NCBI GenBank assembly: GCA_014859075.1 | Contig: JACUUW010000035.1 | Span: forward strand, 1 to 12,990 | Direction of reading: 5' to 3' | Source of the DNA: Desulforudis sp. | GTDB taxonomy: Bacteria; Bacillota; Desulfotomaculia; Desulfotomaculales; Desulforudaceae | Length of the DNA stretch: 12,990 bases | Part shown: one piece after another, positions 12,255 to 12,990 of the stretch | Layout of the letters: each line of letters begins with the position of its first letter | How positions within the stretch are numbered: position 1 is the first letter of the stretch | Translations under genes and position numbers: made by a program | Notes under the pieces: model-generated | Told to the model about the DNA's origin: nothing | The model's database searches: none | Seen by the model: the letters and a program-made list of their open reading frames with translations, nothing else

Positions 12255-12830
12255 TCACCGGTCAAGGGCTGACCGGCTCCCAGGTTCCTTTCTGATCCTG
12301 TACAATACGCCCACGATCGACCGGGCCACGATCTGTGCCCCTCTCCAGACAATATTCAGGCTGGCATGGTTAAGAAAAAGATGGTTGGCGACGCCGGCCA
12401 CATTGACATTCATCACCAATGACAGGTCCCCCACCGGCGGCAAATCTCTATCCACCGCCGTTCCCGGCCGGAGGGGATCCCGCCGGACATAGATCTTCCC
12501 GAGATCCTCAGCGCGTCCCAGAGCGGCGTCGATCGCCACCACGAACATATCCCGGTCCACCCCCTCCAACATCCGCACCAGGTTCCCGGCGTGCACCGGC
12601 ACTTCCAGCGTGCCAAATACGTTCTGTACACCGAGCTGTTTCAGAAGCGTTCCGGTGAGGGGACCAAAAGAATCACCGGTTGAACGATCGATACCGATAC
12701 AGACGAAAGTGATCTTCCGGTCCCGCGGAAACTCGCGGTCCAGGGCGTGACACATCTGGCTGAACACAAAGCGGGCGGCGTAGTGTTGAATGAAGACTTC
12801 GCTGACGCCGGTTGATTGTAAGCCGGGCAT
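12255..12830 (-). CDS. yyaC: YyaC-type sporulation protein (DUF1256, putative spore protease)
   Basis: A 191-residue protein of the YyaC/DUF1256 family, which is confined to spore formers and is related in fold to the germination protease GPR and hydrogenase-maturation proteases. Conserved features are CIGIDRSTGDSFGPLTG (residues 44-60), the acidic motif VVAIDAALG (97-105) and VNVAGVANH (142-150); Asp53 and Asp101 are the likely functional acids. Substrate is unknown. The ATG at 12830 has a strong AAGGAGGA site. In Bacillus subtilis yyaC lies beside spo0J/parB near the replication origin. Here it is convergent with the TGS-GTPase gene, and another minus-strand gene lies just upstream. The length is typical for the family. 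Confidence 0.92.
   Translation of the reverse strand: MPGLQSTGVSEVFIQHYAARFVFSQMCHALDREFPRDRKITFVCIGIDRSTGDSFGPLTGTLLKQLGVQNVFGTLEVPVHAGNLVRMLEGVDRDMFVVAIDAALGRAEDLGKIYVRRDPLRPGTAVDRDLPPVGDLSLVMNVNVAGVANHLFLNHASLNIVWRGAQIVARSIVGVLYRIRKEPGSRSALDR
12258..12276. repeat. Perfect 7-bp inverted repeat between convergent genes
   Basis: CCGGTCA and TGACCGG pair perfectly around AGGGC, 18 bases after the GTPase stop and overlapping the last codons of yyaC. It may help end the GTPase transcript, but only C/T-mixed sequence follows, not a T-tract, so it is not called a terminator. Confidence 0.4.
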
Positions 12831-12866
12831 GCGGTGTCCTCCTTAGGATCCGAGAAACTGACTATA

Positions 12867-12897
12867 TTATGCCATATCTTTCTACCATAATATGGCA
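12867..12897 (-). promoter_or_regulatory. Promoter/operator region of yyaC with an inverted repeat
   Basis: TGCCATAT (12870-12877) and ATATGGCA (12890-12897) are perfect 8-bp arms around a 12-base spacer, about 40 bases upstream of the yyaC ATG. On the minus strand the region reads CCATATT, 17 bases, then CATAATAT, which partly resembles promoters of sporulation sigma factors (CATANNAT-type -10 of sigma-E, or CATNNTA of sigma-F/G). Which sigma factor reads it cannot be settled from one site. Confidence 0.4.
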
Positions 12898-12908
12898 GAA
12901 TGACGCGC

Positions 12909-12990
12909 CTACCGCGCAAAAAATTCGGCGCTTTTGGCACAGGCTTCGTCAAATTCTTTGGTTTCCGGACCCGCTTGCTCCGGTCGAACA
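12909..12990 (-). CDS. C-terminal end of an unrecognised protein (runs off right edge)
   Basis: The last 26 codons of a minus-strand reading frame are visible, ending at a TAG (12911-12909). The peptide is charged and ends KEFDEACAKSAEFFAR. It is too short to recognise. It lies 78 bases upstream of yyaC on the same strand, with the yyaC promoter-like region between. In other spore formers parB or small proteins of its neighbourhood occur here, but nothing in the peptide confirms this. It could be a chance open frame. Confidence 0.45.
   Translation of the reverse strand, partial: VRPEQAGPETKEFDEACAKSAEFFAR

Noticed and set aside
1..12990. CRISPR array, insertion sequence, tRNA or rRNA
   Set aside because: No regularly spaced repeats, transposase frame, terminal inverted repeats, or tRNA/rRNA-like sequence were found on reading both strands.

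Overview
The window suggests a moderately GC-rich, spore-forming member of the Firmicutes, most likely a Desulfotomaculum/Pelotomaculum/Desulforudis-like clostridium. This rests on strong AGGAGG-type ribosome binding sites, frequent TTG and GTG starts, a YyaC (DUF1256) sporulation protein, a DUF2512 membrane protein and a 2Fe-2S IscR-type Rrf2 regulator. The organism assignment is inference; no rRNA or tRNA gene is present. Coding density is high and no gene-free stretch exceeds 300 bases.

Left part (1-2.8 kb): the N-terminal part of a major facilitator transporter runs off the left edge on the minus strand. Two small membrane-protein genes on the plus strand follow (a DUF2512 protein, and a two-helix protein behind its own promoter), separated by a clear hairpin terminator. 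A minus-strand group comes next: an IscR-like Rrf2 regulator (3.3-3.7 kb), an unrecognised basic protein (2.95-3.26 kb), a terminator, and a group I cysteine desulfurase (1.6-2.8 kb). Together these look like an iron-sulfur/cysteine sulfur mobilisation locus. Both the regulator gene and the desulfurase gene have a small perfect palindrome directly after the -10 box, which suggests repressor-type control at the transcription start.

Middle part (3.9-8.5 kb): a 64-residue membrane protein is divergent from a membrane-anchored, PDZ-less HtrA/trypsin-like protease. Convergent to the protease is a complete TRAP-TAXI uptake operon on the minus strand: TAXI binding lipoprotein, DUF1850 protein, then a fused DctQM permease, with genes nearly touching or overlapping.

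Right part (8.7-13 kb): an orphan GvpL/GvpF-family protein is followed on the minus strand by a 36-residue membrane peptide, possibly a second tiny ORF, and a perfect GC-rich hairpin. A methyl-accepting chemotaxis protein that lacks an external sensor domain lies upstream, separated by a textbook terminator. A plus-strand TGS-domain GTPase with a degenerate G4 motif converges on yyaC, and the last few codons of one more minus-strand gene are at the right edge. In Bacillus, yyaC and a TGS GTPase (ychF) both lie near parB and oriC, so the right end may approach the replication origin; this is inference.
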